From the NCBI GenBank assembly GCA_030668485.1, contig DAOUTW010000027.1, positions 1 through 54,829 of the forward strand: a DNA stretch of 54,829 nucleotides, written 5' to 3'. Origin of the DNA: Candidatus Zixiibacteriota bacterium (GTDB lineage Bacteria > Zixibacteria > MSB-5A5 > GN15 > JAAZOE01). The notes below the pieces were generated by a model. It had not been told where the DNA came from, made no database searches, and saw only the letters and a list, made by a program, of their open reading frames with translations. Made by a program: the position numbers and the translations under genes. Shown here piece by piece: positions 1 to 7,727 of this stretch (position 1 is its first letter; each line of letters starts with the position of its first letter).

Positions 1-666
1 GCCATCCCATTAAGGCGTCTTATCGTTATCAAATCGCCCCTGATCCTTCCGGGCGATAAATCACTAGGTGAACTGGTAGCTCATGAATATTCCCATGTCG
101 TGTTGGCTCATGCGGTCGCATATCGTCCCGTGCCGCGCTGGTTAAACGAAGGTATGTCGATGTATGTTTCCGCCGAATGGGGATGGGGCAATAATCTGTC
201 AATCGGTTGGGCAGTGGTCTTGGGAAGTGTGATCCCGCTCTCGGAGATCGAACGATTAAATCGATTCGAGGGTGACAAAGTCGGGGTTGCTTATTCGGAG
301 TCCTACCTCGCTTTCAAATACTTTGTCGACAACTATGGCGTTACGAGCCTAAATATATTATTGAATAATATCAGAATGGGACAGAGTCACGATTATGCCT
401 TTGTGGCCGCGATAGGAATCGATCAGGCTGCCTTCGAACGTGAGTTTGCGACCTTTTTAAGCGGGAGATACAACTTGCTGACCTTGATTTTCAATAGCAA
501 TATTTTGTGGCTTTTTCTGGCCCTGTTTATTGTCGTCGGATTTATCCTCAACCGGATCAAGCGGAAAAAGCGGATGGAGCAGTTCGACGATTACGACAAG
601 TTGCATTCGACCGATTTCGACTACGGCAATGTCGAGGAGCCGGATGAAGATAAGCCATGGGATTGA
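1..666 (+). CDS. Membrane-anchored HExxH metallopeptidase (peptidase MA-like), 5' truncated
   Basis: The frame is open from base 1, so the N-terminus lies outside the window; 221 codons are visible. The zinc motif HEYSH is encoded at 82-96, and a following WLNEGMSMY stretch supplies a likely third ligand (Glu at 148-150). This arrangement is typical of gluzincin peptidases of the MA-like type. A single hydrophobic helix (NILWLFLALFIVVGFIL) near the C-terminus is followed by a basic KRKK run and an acidic cytoplasmic tail, so the catalytic domain should face the periplasm. An ATG at 100 lies after the zinc motif and cannot be the true start. The next gene overlaps the last 23 bases. Substrate unknown. 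Confidence 0.75.
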   Translation, partial: AIPLRRLIVIKSPLILPGDKSLGELVAHEYSHVVLAHAVAYRPVPRWLNEGMSMYVSAEWGWGNNLSIGWAVVLGSVIPLSEIERLNRFEGDKVGVAYSESYLAFKYFVDNYGVTSLNILLNNIRMGQSHDYAFVAAIGIDQAAFEREFATFLSGRYNLLTLIFNSNILWLFLALFIVVGFILNRIKRKKRMEQFDDYDKLHSTDFDYGNVEEPDEDKPWD

Positions 667-1558
667 ATATTTCGCCGCCCGCCTGCTGGCTCTGATTTTT
701 CAACTTCTGCCGCATCAGGCGGCGATCAAGCTGGGCGAACGACTGGGAAGGGGCGCCGATAACTTATGGGCGGCGCGACATAAGGTTATTATCGATAACC
801 TGGAGATCGCCTTCGGCGATTCGATGACGGCAGCCGGAAGAGAAGAGTTGTCGCGCGAAGTATTTGGAAATATCGGTAAAACGATGGCCGAACTCTGCCG
901 TTCTCCAAGGTTGGATAAAGACCGGATTCTTGGACTGGTCGATTCCGAAGGTGAAGAGACTTTTCAGGAAGCGCTTGATCATGGCAAAGGAGCGCTGCTG
1001 ACCGGCAGCCATTTCGGCAATTGGGAACTTATGGGCGCTTATATTAATGCGCTTGGGTTTCCGGTCGATTTTCTGGTTAAAAGCCAGCACAATTCTTATG
1101 TTGACCGGTATCTGACTTATCTGAGAAAATGCCTCAATGTCAGGGTTATTCATTCTGAGCGGGGGATGATGGCGATTATCCGGGCCTTGAAAGAAAACCG
1201 CCAGGTGGCGATTGTTTCCGACCAGCACGCCGGTTCACAGGGCATTATCGTCAAATTTTTCGGGCGTCTGGTTTCAGTGCCCCGGGCTCCGGCAACGCTG
1301 TCGGTCAGAACCGGAGCTCCGATCATCACCGGTCAGATTTTACGCAATCCCGACAATACTCATCATTGCATATTTCAAAAGCCGGTTTACCCTCGTCCAG
1401 GAGCCGACCGGGAGGAAGAAATATTTCGGTTGACCAAATTATTCACCGGTCGCATCGAAGAGGCTATCCGCAAGCGTCCCGACCACTGGCTCTGGACTCA
1501 CCGCCGATTCAAGTACAAACCACTCCGGGAACAAAATGAAGGCTCATACGTAGAATGA
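644..1558 (+). CDS. Lysophospholipid/lipid A acyltransferase, LpxL/HtrB family
   Basis: The 304-residue product matches the usual length of the lipid A late acyltransferase family, which adds a secondary acyl chain to Kdo-lipid A at the inner membrane. The family H-x4-D/E catalytic motif is present as HFGNWE (within GSHFGNWELMG). A hydrophobic N-terminal segment (YFAARLLALIFQLL) can anchor the protein, and the C-terminus carries a conserved-looking DHWLWTHRRFK stretch typical of the family. I chose ATG 644 because GAGGAG at 634-639 lies four bases upstream; the longer open frame to 530 has no ribosome site. The start overlaps the preceding peptidase by 23 bases. Acceptor and acyl chain cannot be told from sequence. 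Confidence 0.88.
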   Translation: MKISHGIEYFAARLLALIFQLLPHQAAIKLGERLGRGADNLWAARHKVIIDNLEIAFGDSMTAAGREELSREVFGNIGKTMAELCRSPRLDKDRILGLVDSEGEETFQEALDHGKGALLTGSHFGNWELMGAYINALGFPVDFLVKSQHNSYVDRYLTYLRKCLNVRVIHSERGMMAIIRALKENRQVAIVSDQHAGSQGIIVKFFGRLVSVPRAPATLSVRTGAPIITGQILRNPDNTHHCIFQKPVYPRPGADREEEIFRLTKLFTGRIEEAIRKRPDHWLWTHRRFKYKPLREQNEGSYVE

Positions 1559-1632
1559 ATCTATCGAGCTATGAGGTTGCGATTGGTGCTGGCATTTTGT
1601 ATCATGAGGTTTGTTCTGCCTTTATAGTGTGA
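1555..1632 (+). pseudogene. 25-codon mini-ORF resembling the N-terminus of 3-dehydroquinate synthase (AroB)
   Basis: An ATG overlaps the stop of the acyltransferase gene (ATGA, 1555-1558) and opens 25 codons before TGA. The peptide contains SSYEVAIGAGILYHEV, close to the YxVxIGxGxL signature near the start of AroB proteins. Nothing resembling the rest of AroB follows. It could be the remnant of a deleted aroB that was once translationally coupled to the acyltransferase, or a chance match in a short peptide. The similarity spans only about ten residues, so this is a weak call. Confidence 0.25.
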
Positions 1633-1650
1633 ACCAGGAGGAGTGGGGGG

Positions 1651-1692
1651 ATGTCTGAACCGTTCTTGATGGTGCAAGAGAGGTCGATTTGA
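1651..1692 (+). CDS. 13-residue upstream ORF coupled to the adaptor gene
   Basis: ATG 1651 is preceded by an excellent Shine-Dalgarno sequence, AGGAGGAG at 1636-1643, and encodes MSEPFLMVQERSI before TGA at 1690-1692. Its stop overlaps the TTG start of the adaptor gene as TTGA (1689-1692), the classic geometry for translational coupling. It may be a short coupling leader, or the trimmed end of a gene lost between 1632 and 1651. No function is recognised. Confidence 0.35.
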   Translation: MSEPFLMVQERSI

Positions 1693-2936
1693 AAAAATAT
1701 CTAATCATCGCGTCAGCGATAATCGTCATAATTCTTATTTTTGTTTTTTCCGGCATCGGCGGTACCTCGCGGCAAATTCCTACTGCCAAAGCTACACGAG
1801 GTGAACTGGTCGTCTCTCTTTCGGAAAACGGCCGCCTGGCAGCAAAAAGGTCGATGTCGGTATCCTCACCGCGTGTCCGCGGTAATTTACAGATAATGAA
1901 ACTGGCCAAGGAAGGATCACTGGTTGAGGAAGGCGATTTTTTGGTACAGTTCGACCCGACCGAGCAGGAAACCCGCCTGCGAGACGCCGAGGCTGAGCTG
2001 AAAATTGCCGAGGCCAATTTGAGAAAGGCGAGAGCTCAGTACGATATGGATATCATGCAACTCGAATTGGAACTCAAGAAGGCCGAGCGTTCGTATTCGG
2101 AAAAATTATCCGAGGCCCCGATTATTCGCAAAGAGGCGGAGATGGAACGGGAATTGGCCGAGCTTAAATACACGAGCCAGCAAAATTCGCTGCTGGCTGA
2201 TATCGACAAAATGGAAGTCGAGGTGGGCAAGGCCAAGGATAAGAAGGAATCGGCGACTCGCGATCTGAAGAAGATGACCCTGACGGCTCCAATTCCGGGG
2301 CTGGTGGTTTATCTTGAGACCTGGAAGGGTGGCACAAGGGAGAAAGTCCAGGAAGGCGACATCCCCTGGTCGGGGCAAGCTCTGATTAACCTGCCCGATA
2401 TGTCGACCATGATCGTTAAAACCACTGTCTCCGAAGTTGATGTGTCCAAAATCAGCCTGGATCAGAAAGTTGAGATAACCCTCGACGCCATCCCCGGGCC
2501 GGTATTTACCGGTCTTGTGACCGATATCGGGACCTTGGCTCATTCCAAAGAGCGGGGATCGCAGATAAATGTATTCGACGTCGAGGTGCAGCTCGACAGT
2601 AGCGATGAACGTCTGAAGCCGGGCATGTCGGCCAAAGCCGACATTATTATTGATATCCTTGATGAAGTCATATCGGTGCCGATCGAGGCGGTTTTTGAGC
2701 GGGACGATACGACGGTGGTATATACCAAGAGCGGCAAAAAAATACCGGTGGCCCTCGGCGCCCGTAACGATGAAGCGGTGATTATTACATCCGGCCTCGA
2801 AGAAGGAGATGATATCGCCCTGATCGACCCGACCCGCAAGGCGGAAGATATCGAAATCGAGAGTATGGATAAAAAGCCGCAGAGAAAGCAAAAACAGGGA
2901 AGTTCCACCACGACAACGGTAATCATCGGGGGATAA
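1689..2936 (+). CDS. Periplasmic adaptor (membrane fusion) protein, HlyD/MacA-like
   Basis: This 415-residue protein has one N-terminal transmembrane helix (about residues 4-20) and the family layout: a barrel-sandwich (lipoyl-like) half around residues 38-75, a long charged alpha-hairpin coiled coil around 95-190, the second lipoyl half (TLTAPIPGLVVYLE), then beta-barrel and membrane-proximal domains (ending near 390). Such adaptors bridge an inner-membrane transporter to a TolC channel. Start TTG 1689 has AAGAGAGG at 1676-1683. The stop abuts the permease start, and a TolC-like gene follows, so the three form one export operon. A Lys/Gln-rich, Thr-rich tail ends the protein. Substrate unknown. 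Confidence 0.88.
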   Translation: MKKYLIIASAIIVIILIFVFSGIGGTSRQIPTAKATRGELVVSLSENGRLAAKRSMSVSSPRVRGNLQIMKLAKEGSLVEEGDFLVQFDPTEQETRLRDAEAELKIAEANLRKARAQYDMDIMQLELELKKAERSYSEKLSEAPIIRKEAEMERELAELKYTSQQNSLLADIDKMEVEVGKAKDKKESATRDLKKMTLTAPIPGLVVYLETWKGGTREKVQEGDIPWSGQALINLPDMSTMIVKTTVSEVDVSKISLDQKVEITLDAIPGPVFTGLVTDIGTLAHSKERGSQINVFDVEVQLDSSDERLKPGMSAKADIIIDILDEVISVPIEAVFERDDTTVVYTKSGKKIPVALGARNDEAVIITSGLEEGDDIALIDPTRKAEDIEIESMDKKPQRKQKQGSSTTTTVIIGG

Positions 2937-4226
2937 GTGGATTACGGTCGCATCACAGCGGTTTCTCTGGAATCGCTGATGACTCATAAGTTCCGCACAT
3001 TTCTTACCATGCTGGGAATTATCTTCGGGGTGGCGGCAGTGATCGCCATGCTCTCCATCGGGGAAGGCGCGAAGCAGGATGCCCTGGAGCAGATCGAACT
3101 TCTGGGCATGCGTAATATTATCGTCGAGGGTGTCATTCCCGGCGAAGAAAGCGGTTCCGATATCGTCGGCGGTCGAAGTCCCGGTCTGACAATGGGCGAT
3201 GCCGATAATCTGAGCAGTTTCGATAAGCTTTTTACACGGGTTGTTACGAGCCGGATCATCGACGGTATCAAGGCTTTTCATGCGGACGCTGAAGTGGAAG
3301 CGCGCATCGTCGCCACCTCGCCGGCATACCTGCCGACAATGAATATGACGATGCTGCGAGGCAGTTTTATCCGTATCGATGATCTTTCCGAATATAGCCA
3401 AGTATGCGCCATCGGGACGAACATCAAGCGCAAGCTTTTCGCATTCGACGATCCGATCGGAAAACAGATCAGAATTCACGATCTGCATTATACAGTGATC
3501 GGAATTGTCAGCGAAAAGGCGGTCGGATCATCGAGCTTCCAGGGAGTCGATATCAGCAATGTCAACAACGATATATATATTCCACGATCGACGGCCCTGA
3601 AAAAGATCCATAGGGACTTCGATTATGCCGCCACCCGATCCGGAATGGGAGAAGAGGCGAGACGGAAGTTTATTTCCGATGAAATCGACCAGATTATTCT
3701 TAATGTCAGCGAAGGACAGCATATCCCGACGGTAGCATCGCTGATAGAGCGTGTCATGGAACGACGCCACCGCGGCGTTCCCGACTATAATGTAATTGTA
3801 CCTGAGGCGTTGCTGGCCCAGAGCCAGCGGACGCAACGAATTTTCAACATTGTCATGGGTGCTATTGCCGGGATTTCGCTTCTGGTTGGCGGGATCGGTA
3901 TCATGAATATCATGCTTGCCTCGGTACTTGAGCGAACCCGTGAGATCGGCGTACGCCGCGCGGTCGGGGCGAGCCGCACCGATATCATGAGCCAGTTTCT
4001 CATTGAGGCGGTGACGATGTGTCTGATCGGCTGTTTTATAGGTGTTTTCGCCGGTTTGGGGTTGGCCAAAGGGATTTCCACCTATGCCGACTGGCGCACC
4101 ATAATCTCGATATTTTCCATTATCCTGGCGGTCGGAGTATCCACGGCAGTCGGTATTATATTCGGGTTTTTCCCGGCTCGGAAAGCCGCCTCCCTGGACC
4201 CGATTGAAGCATTACGTTACGAATAA
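2937..4226 (+). CDS. MacB/FtsX-type ABC transporter permease without ATPase domain
   Basis: The product is 429 residues: one N-terminal membrane helix (FLTMLGIIFGVAAVIAMLSI), a large periplasmic MacB-core domain (about 45-290), then three helices. The loop after the second helix carries LERTREIGVRRAVGA, the signature of FtsX-type permeases. E. coli MacB is about 650 residues because it has an N-terminal ATPase; here that domain is absent and no separate ATPase gene lies in the window. GTG 2937 directly follows the adaptor stop codon (TAA 2934-2936), indicating tight coupling. With the adaptor and TolC gene it should form a mechanotransmission-type tripartite pump exporting a periplasmic substrate. 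Confidence 0.9.
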   Translation: MDYGRITAVSLESLMTHKFRTFLTMLGIIFGVAAVIAMLSIGEGAKQDALEQIELLGMRNIIVEGVIPGEESGSDIVGGRSPGLTMGDADNLSSFDKLFTRVVTSRIIDGIKAFHADAEVEARIVATSPAYLPTMNMTMLRGSFIRIDDLSEYSQVCAIGTNIKRKLFAFDDPIGKQIRIHDLHYTVIGIVSEKAVGSSSFQGVDISNVNNDIYIPRSTALKKIHRDFDYAATRSGMGEEARRKFISDEIDQIILNVSEGQHIPTVASLIERVMERRHRGVPDYNVIVPEALLAQSQRTQRIFNIVMGAIAGISLLVGGIGIMNIMLASVLERTREIGVRRAVGASRTDIMSQFLIEAVTMCLIGCFIGVFAGLGLAKGISTYADWRTIISIFSIILAVGVSTAVGIIFGFFPARKAASLDPIEALRYE

Positions 4227-4238
4227 TATGGAGAGGTT

Positions 4239-5735
4239 ATGAGAAGAACAATAATGGCCATATCGATAATCGGGCTGTTATCGACCACTGCCTGGGGAGA
4301 AACGCTCAATTTAAACGGCGCCCTGGAGCGCTTACTGAACGAGACCACTCGCGGCCGCATAATTGCCGGTGAACGTGAAGTTGTCCATAATAAATTCAAT
4401 GCCGAAAAGATCGGATATTATATCCCCGAGATATCATTTAACACTACTTTGCCGTCATATCAACAGAGTCAGGATTTCGGATATCGGTCCGGATACAAGG
4501 AGCCGATATTCTACAGAGACAAGATGTTGGCAAGCTCTGGCAAACTCCAGATGAAGCAGAAAATTATTACCGGTGGAGATTTGACTCTATCTGCGACCTA
4601 TAATTATAGCGAACAGGATAATTTCCCGATCCCAAGTATCCGAGAAGTTCAGGTCGGGGATACAATCATCTCTATCATTGAAGAAAATACCGCCATTATT
4701 CGCAGACGGGGAGCATATTTTTCAATACAATTCAGTCAGCCGATGTTCATCAGTTCCGATTCGCGCTCGGAATATTTGGAAGCCCGTGACAATCTCTCAA
4801 AAGCTAATATACAATGGCGTGCCAATGCCGCCGATCTGAAGAGTGAAGGGATTTCCGCCTTTTTTAATTTCTTGATCTCAGATCTTGATTTGCAGATTTC
4901 GGATAACCAGAGCCAGTTGGGTGAGTTCAATGCCAAGTGGGATTCGGTCAAGTATGAGGATAGTGTTATTACCGAAGAGGCATGGATTGAGAGTAAATCG
5001 AATCGACTGGAAAAGCGTCTGGCTATGTTTGATTCCGAGGCGAATCTGCAGGAAAAGACTAATGAGTTTAATCATCTGATGGATTTGTCTTCGGCGACAG
5101 AAATCGATTTGCAGGTGCCCCCCATTCCGCCACAGCCGGATGAAATTGAAAAGCAACGTCTGTTGGCCGCTTCGGATAAAACGTCAGAATCTGAACTGGC
5201 TCGCATTAACATGGAGATGGCTGAGCGCCGGTTGAGCAACACTCGTAGCGCCATGGGATTGAATGGGTCATTGAATGCCACATATTCTATGGGGCAGGGA
5301 CAAATCAAACAAAGTCTTCCGAGTGTGGAGACGAGAGATCAAAATGACACGAAGGATTGGCAGGTATCTTTTGAATTTACCTACCCAATCTGGGACGGCG
5401 GCGCTTCCGGAGCCAATCTCCATTCGCAGGAATTGGCCTATGAATCGGCACGCTTGGAATATCAGGCCTCGGAGCGAAATGCCAAAAACAAAATGGAAAT
5501 TCTGCTCAAGCGGATCGAGATCGGACATGCCAAACTGGCACTTCTCGACCAGGAACTAAATCTGGCTGAAAAAAAGCTTCAGGATGCCGAGGAGCGGCAT
5601 GAAATCGGCATGATCTCCGATGGCGCTTTACTGGAAAACAGAGTTTTCTATTTCGAGGCTCAAAAAAATCGGCTGGCGACCCTGAGAGATTATTACCTTG
5701 GCCTGACCGAATTGGAAAAGACAGACATCTCCTGA
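4239..5735 (+). CDS. TolC-like outer membrane efflux channel
   Basis: The 498-residue protein begins with a signal peptide (about residues 1-20, cleaved after an Ala-Trp-Gly). The rest is long alternating amphipathic helices and beta segments consistent with two outer-membrane efflux (OEP) repeats; the second half has TYPIWDGGASGANLHSQELA, typical of the family strand-to-helix turn, and the C-terminal helical hairpin ends with LRDYYLGLTELEKTD. ATG 4239 is preceded by TGGAGAGG. It lies 12 bases after the permease gene and supplies the outer-membrane part of the export complex. Confidence 0.87.
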   Translation: MRRTIMAISIIGLLSTTAWGETLNLNGALERLLNETTRGRIIAGEREVVHNKFNAEKIGYYIPEISFNTTLPSYQQSQDFGYRSGYKEPIFYRDKMLASSGKLQMKQKIITGGDLTLSATYNYSEQDNFPIPSIREVQVGDTIISIIEENTAIIRRRGAYFSIQFSQPMFISSDSRSEYLEARDNLSKANIQWRANAADLKSEGISAFFNFLISDLDLQISDNQSQLGEFNAKWDSVKYEDSVITEEAWIESKSNRLEKRLAMFDSEANLQEKTNEFNHLMDLSSATEIDLQVPPIPPQPDEIEKQRLLAASDKTSESELARINMEMAERRLSNTRSAMGLNGSLNATYSMGQGQIKQSLPSVETRDQNDTKDWQVSFEFTYPIWDGGASGANLHSQELAYESARLEYQASERNAKNKMEILLKRIEIGHAKLALLDQELNLAEKKLQDAEERHEIGMISDGALLENRVFYFEAQKNRLATLRDYYLGLTELEKTDIS

Positions 5736-5736
5736 T

Positions 5737-6753
5737 ATGAAATTAATTGTGCGAGCGCCCAACTGGGTCGGCGATGCGGTCATGGCAATGCCGACCATCG
5801 ATAACATTCGCGGGCTGACAAGCGCCGATCAGATTACTATTATGGCCCGCAAAGCGACCGCTCCCCTCTTCAAAAACCATCCTGATATTGATCGTGTCGT
5901 TACCATCGACGATAAGAGCTCGCGTCTCAAAGGACCGCAAACCGCGGCCAAAGCTATCAGAGATGATAATTACGATATCGGCCTGATCCTGCCGCCGTCG
6001 TTTTCGTCGGCGCTGATTTTTAAACTGGCCGGTATCAAAGGTCGGATCGGTTTTACGGGTGACAAACGGTCGCTATTGTTGACTCGTGCCGTTGATCCCC
6101 CGGAAGAACCGATGCATCGGGTGCGACAGTACTTATATCTAATCGAAAAACTGACCGGTCGCAAAGCGACCTTTGCCAATCCCCGGCTTTATTTGTCGCA
6201 TGATGATATCCCGGAAGGCGGCGAAATACTTGAAGCGCATGGATTATCATATGACGATCCCTATGTGGTAATCGCTCCTCGGGCAGTGGCGGCATCACGC
6301 CGCTGGGGTAGCGGCAACTACGGACTGCTTGCAACACGTCTCGCCGAACAGTACTCCTGCCGGATACTGTTAATCGGAACCGATGCCGATAGTGAAGAAG
6401 CCGAAGCGGTGAAAAGTCATGCTCCCGATTCAATAGTAAATCTCTGCGGGAAAACCGGCCTTCCGGCCGCCGCAGCTATAATTTCTTTTGCCCGCCTTTT
6501 TGTCGGAAACGATTCCGGACTGGCCCACCTGGCCGGAGCTGTCGATTGCCCCGTGGTGGTTCTATCCGGCCCGGATAATCCGCAGGAAACATCTCCTCTG
6601 TGCAAAAAGAAAAAACTGATAATCAAAGAGCTCGACTGTATCAGTTGCGTCAAGAACGACTGCCCCCAAAAGAGGGAGGAGTTCATGCGCTGTATGAAAT
6701 TGATAACGGTCGACGAGGTCTTCGATGCCGCTACAGCGATCTACAGAACATAA
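5737..6753 (+). CDS. Glycosyltransferase family 9, lipopolysaccharide heptosyltransferase-like
   Basis: The 338-residue protein starts with RAPNWVGDAVMAMPTI, the hallmark N-terminus of WaaF-type ADP-heptose:LPS heptosyltransferases, and has GNDSGLAHLAGAV in the nucleotide-sugar-binding C-terminal half, followed by a late Cys cluster (CISCVKNDCP) also common in WaaF homologues. It should add a sugar to an LPS core or related glycolipid on the cytoplasmic face. It starts one base after the TolC stop and overlaps the next gene by 29 bases. GT9 function fits with the acyltransferase upstream; the donor sugar is not certain. Confidence 0.88.
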   Translation: MKLIVRAPNWVGDAVMAMPTIDNIRGLTSADQITIMARKATAPLFKNHPDIDRVVTIDDKSSRLKGPQTAAKAIRDDNYDIGLILPPSFSSALIFKLAGIKGRIGFTGDKRSLLLTRAVDPPEEPMHRVRQYLYLIEKLTGRKATFANPRLYLSHDDIPEGGEILEAHGLSYDDPYVVIAPRAVAASRRWGSGNYGLLATRLAEQYSCRILLIGTDADSEEAEAVKSHAPDSIVNLCGKTGLPAAAAIISFARLFVGNDSGLAHLAGAVDCPVVVLSGPDNPQETSPLCKKKKLIIKELDCISCVKNDCPQKREEFMRCMKLITVDEVFDAATAIYRT

Positions 6754-7630
6754 AATAGGCGTCGTTGGGACTATCAACCGCGATACCATCTACCAGCCCG
6801 GCGGGGGACAGGTCGAATCGTGGGGCGGTCTGCTGTACAACCTGAAATTTCTCTGCGAAAGCGGCACCTCCCTAATAGTTCCTGTCGTCAATATCGGGCG
6901 GGATAGCTATCGATCCGTCATGGAGATACTCGGGCGTTTTCAGAATATCGACCTGGGGCAGATCAAAAAGGTTTCGGCCAAAAACAACCACTGCTTTTTG
7001 CATTATCATAATCAGTCGCATAAATGTGAAATTCTCAAAGGCGGTGTGCCGCCGCTGACATTGGCCCGTATGAAACCACTTCTGAATTGCGATCTGGTTT
7101 TGATCAATTTCATCTCCGGCCCGGATATAAAACTTGCTGCATTGGAAACATTCCGCCGTCATTTCCGTGGTATGATATATATGGATATCCATTCCCTGAC
7201 CCTGGGTCGCAAAAAAGTCACCGGCGGATACCGGCGTTTTCTTAGGCGGCCGCGCCACTGGAAACGGTATGTGTCATGCGCCGATATCCTGCAGGTCAAT
7301 GAAGGCGAATTTGAACTGCTTTCCGGAGAGAAATTCTCTCGCCGCACAGCAACCGCATTTGTCGACGACCAACCCAAAGGGTTAAAATGTCTGGCGATCA
7401 CGCGCGGTGCTGAAGGCTGTATAATAGTTTATCGCAAAGGGGAAAAACTGCTTTGCCGGAATATTCCACCTGTCAAGGTTAGTCGGGTACATGATACCAC
7501 CGGTTGTGGCGATATATTCGGGGCCGGTTTTGTAACTGAATTCTTAGGATCGGGCAGTTTTATCAAGGCGGCAGAAAATGGTAACCGCCTCGCCGCCGCT
7601 CGTTGTCGGGAGAAAAAGGAAATGTTTTAG
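6725..7630 (+). CDS. PfkB-family carbohydrate/nucleoside kinase
   Basis: This 301-residue protein carries the C-terminal PfkB signature as DTTGCGDIFGAGF, including the catalytic Asp and the anion-hole GxGD, and an N-terminal substrate region (GVVGTINRDTIYQPGGG). The family phosphorylates sugars, nucleosides or similar small molecules using ATP. The start ATG 6725 has GAGG at 6715-6718 and overlaps the GT9 gene by 29 bases, so expression is probably coupled. Being next to a heptosyltransferase-like gene it might act on a sugar for surface glycans, but it has no nucleotidyltransferase domain as in HldE and the substrate is unknown. Confidence 0.8.
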   Translation: MPLQRSTEHKIGVVGTINRDTIYQPGGGQVESWGGLLYNLKFLCESGTSLIVPVVNIGRDSYRSVMEILGRFQNIDLGQIKKVSAKNNHCFLHYHNQSHKCEILKGGVPPLTLARMKPLLNCDLVLINFISGPDIKLAALETFRRHFRGMIYMDIHSLTLGRKKVTGGYRRFLRRPRHWKRYVSCADILQVNEGEFELLSGEKFSRRTATAFVDDQPKGLKCLAITRGAEGCIIVYRKGEKLLCRNIPPVKVSRVHDTTGCGDIFGAGFVTEFLGSGSFIKAAENGNRLAAARCREKKEMF

Positions 7631-7659
7631 CAGCAGGGCTGATATTATTGTTATCCCTC

Positions 7660-7687
7660 TTGACCTCAAGCATTTCATTAGATAATT
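7660..7687 (+). promoter_or_regulatory. Candidate sigma70-type promoter for tldD-tldE
   Basis: TTGACC at 7660-7665 is followed after 16 bases by ATAATT (7682-7687); a GATAAT reading with 15-base spacing is also possible. It sits 40 bases before the tldD start, in the 97-base gap after the PfkB gene. Confidence 0.4.
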
Positions 7688-7727
7688 TACCTCAATCGAA
7701 AATTCACTCATCCTGCTTGGAGGTTTC

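Noticed and set aside
2106-3488. Long open frame of about 460 codons on the minus strand across the adaptor and permease genes
   Set aside because: It is antisense to two convincing genes, its peptide lacks any family motif, and it mirrors their codon bias; no ribosome site.
6725-7630. HldE-type heptose kinase assignment for the PfkB protein
   Set aside because: Only a kinase domain is present and substrate residues cannot be assigned; proximity to a heptosyltransferase-like gene is not enough.
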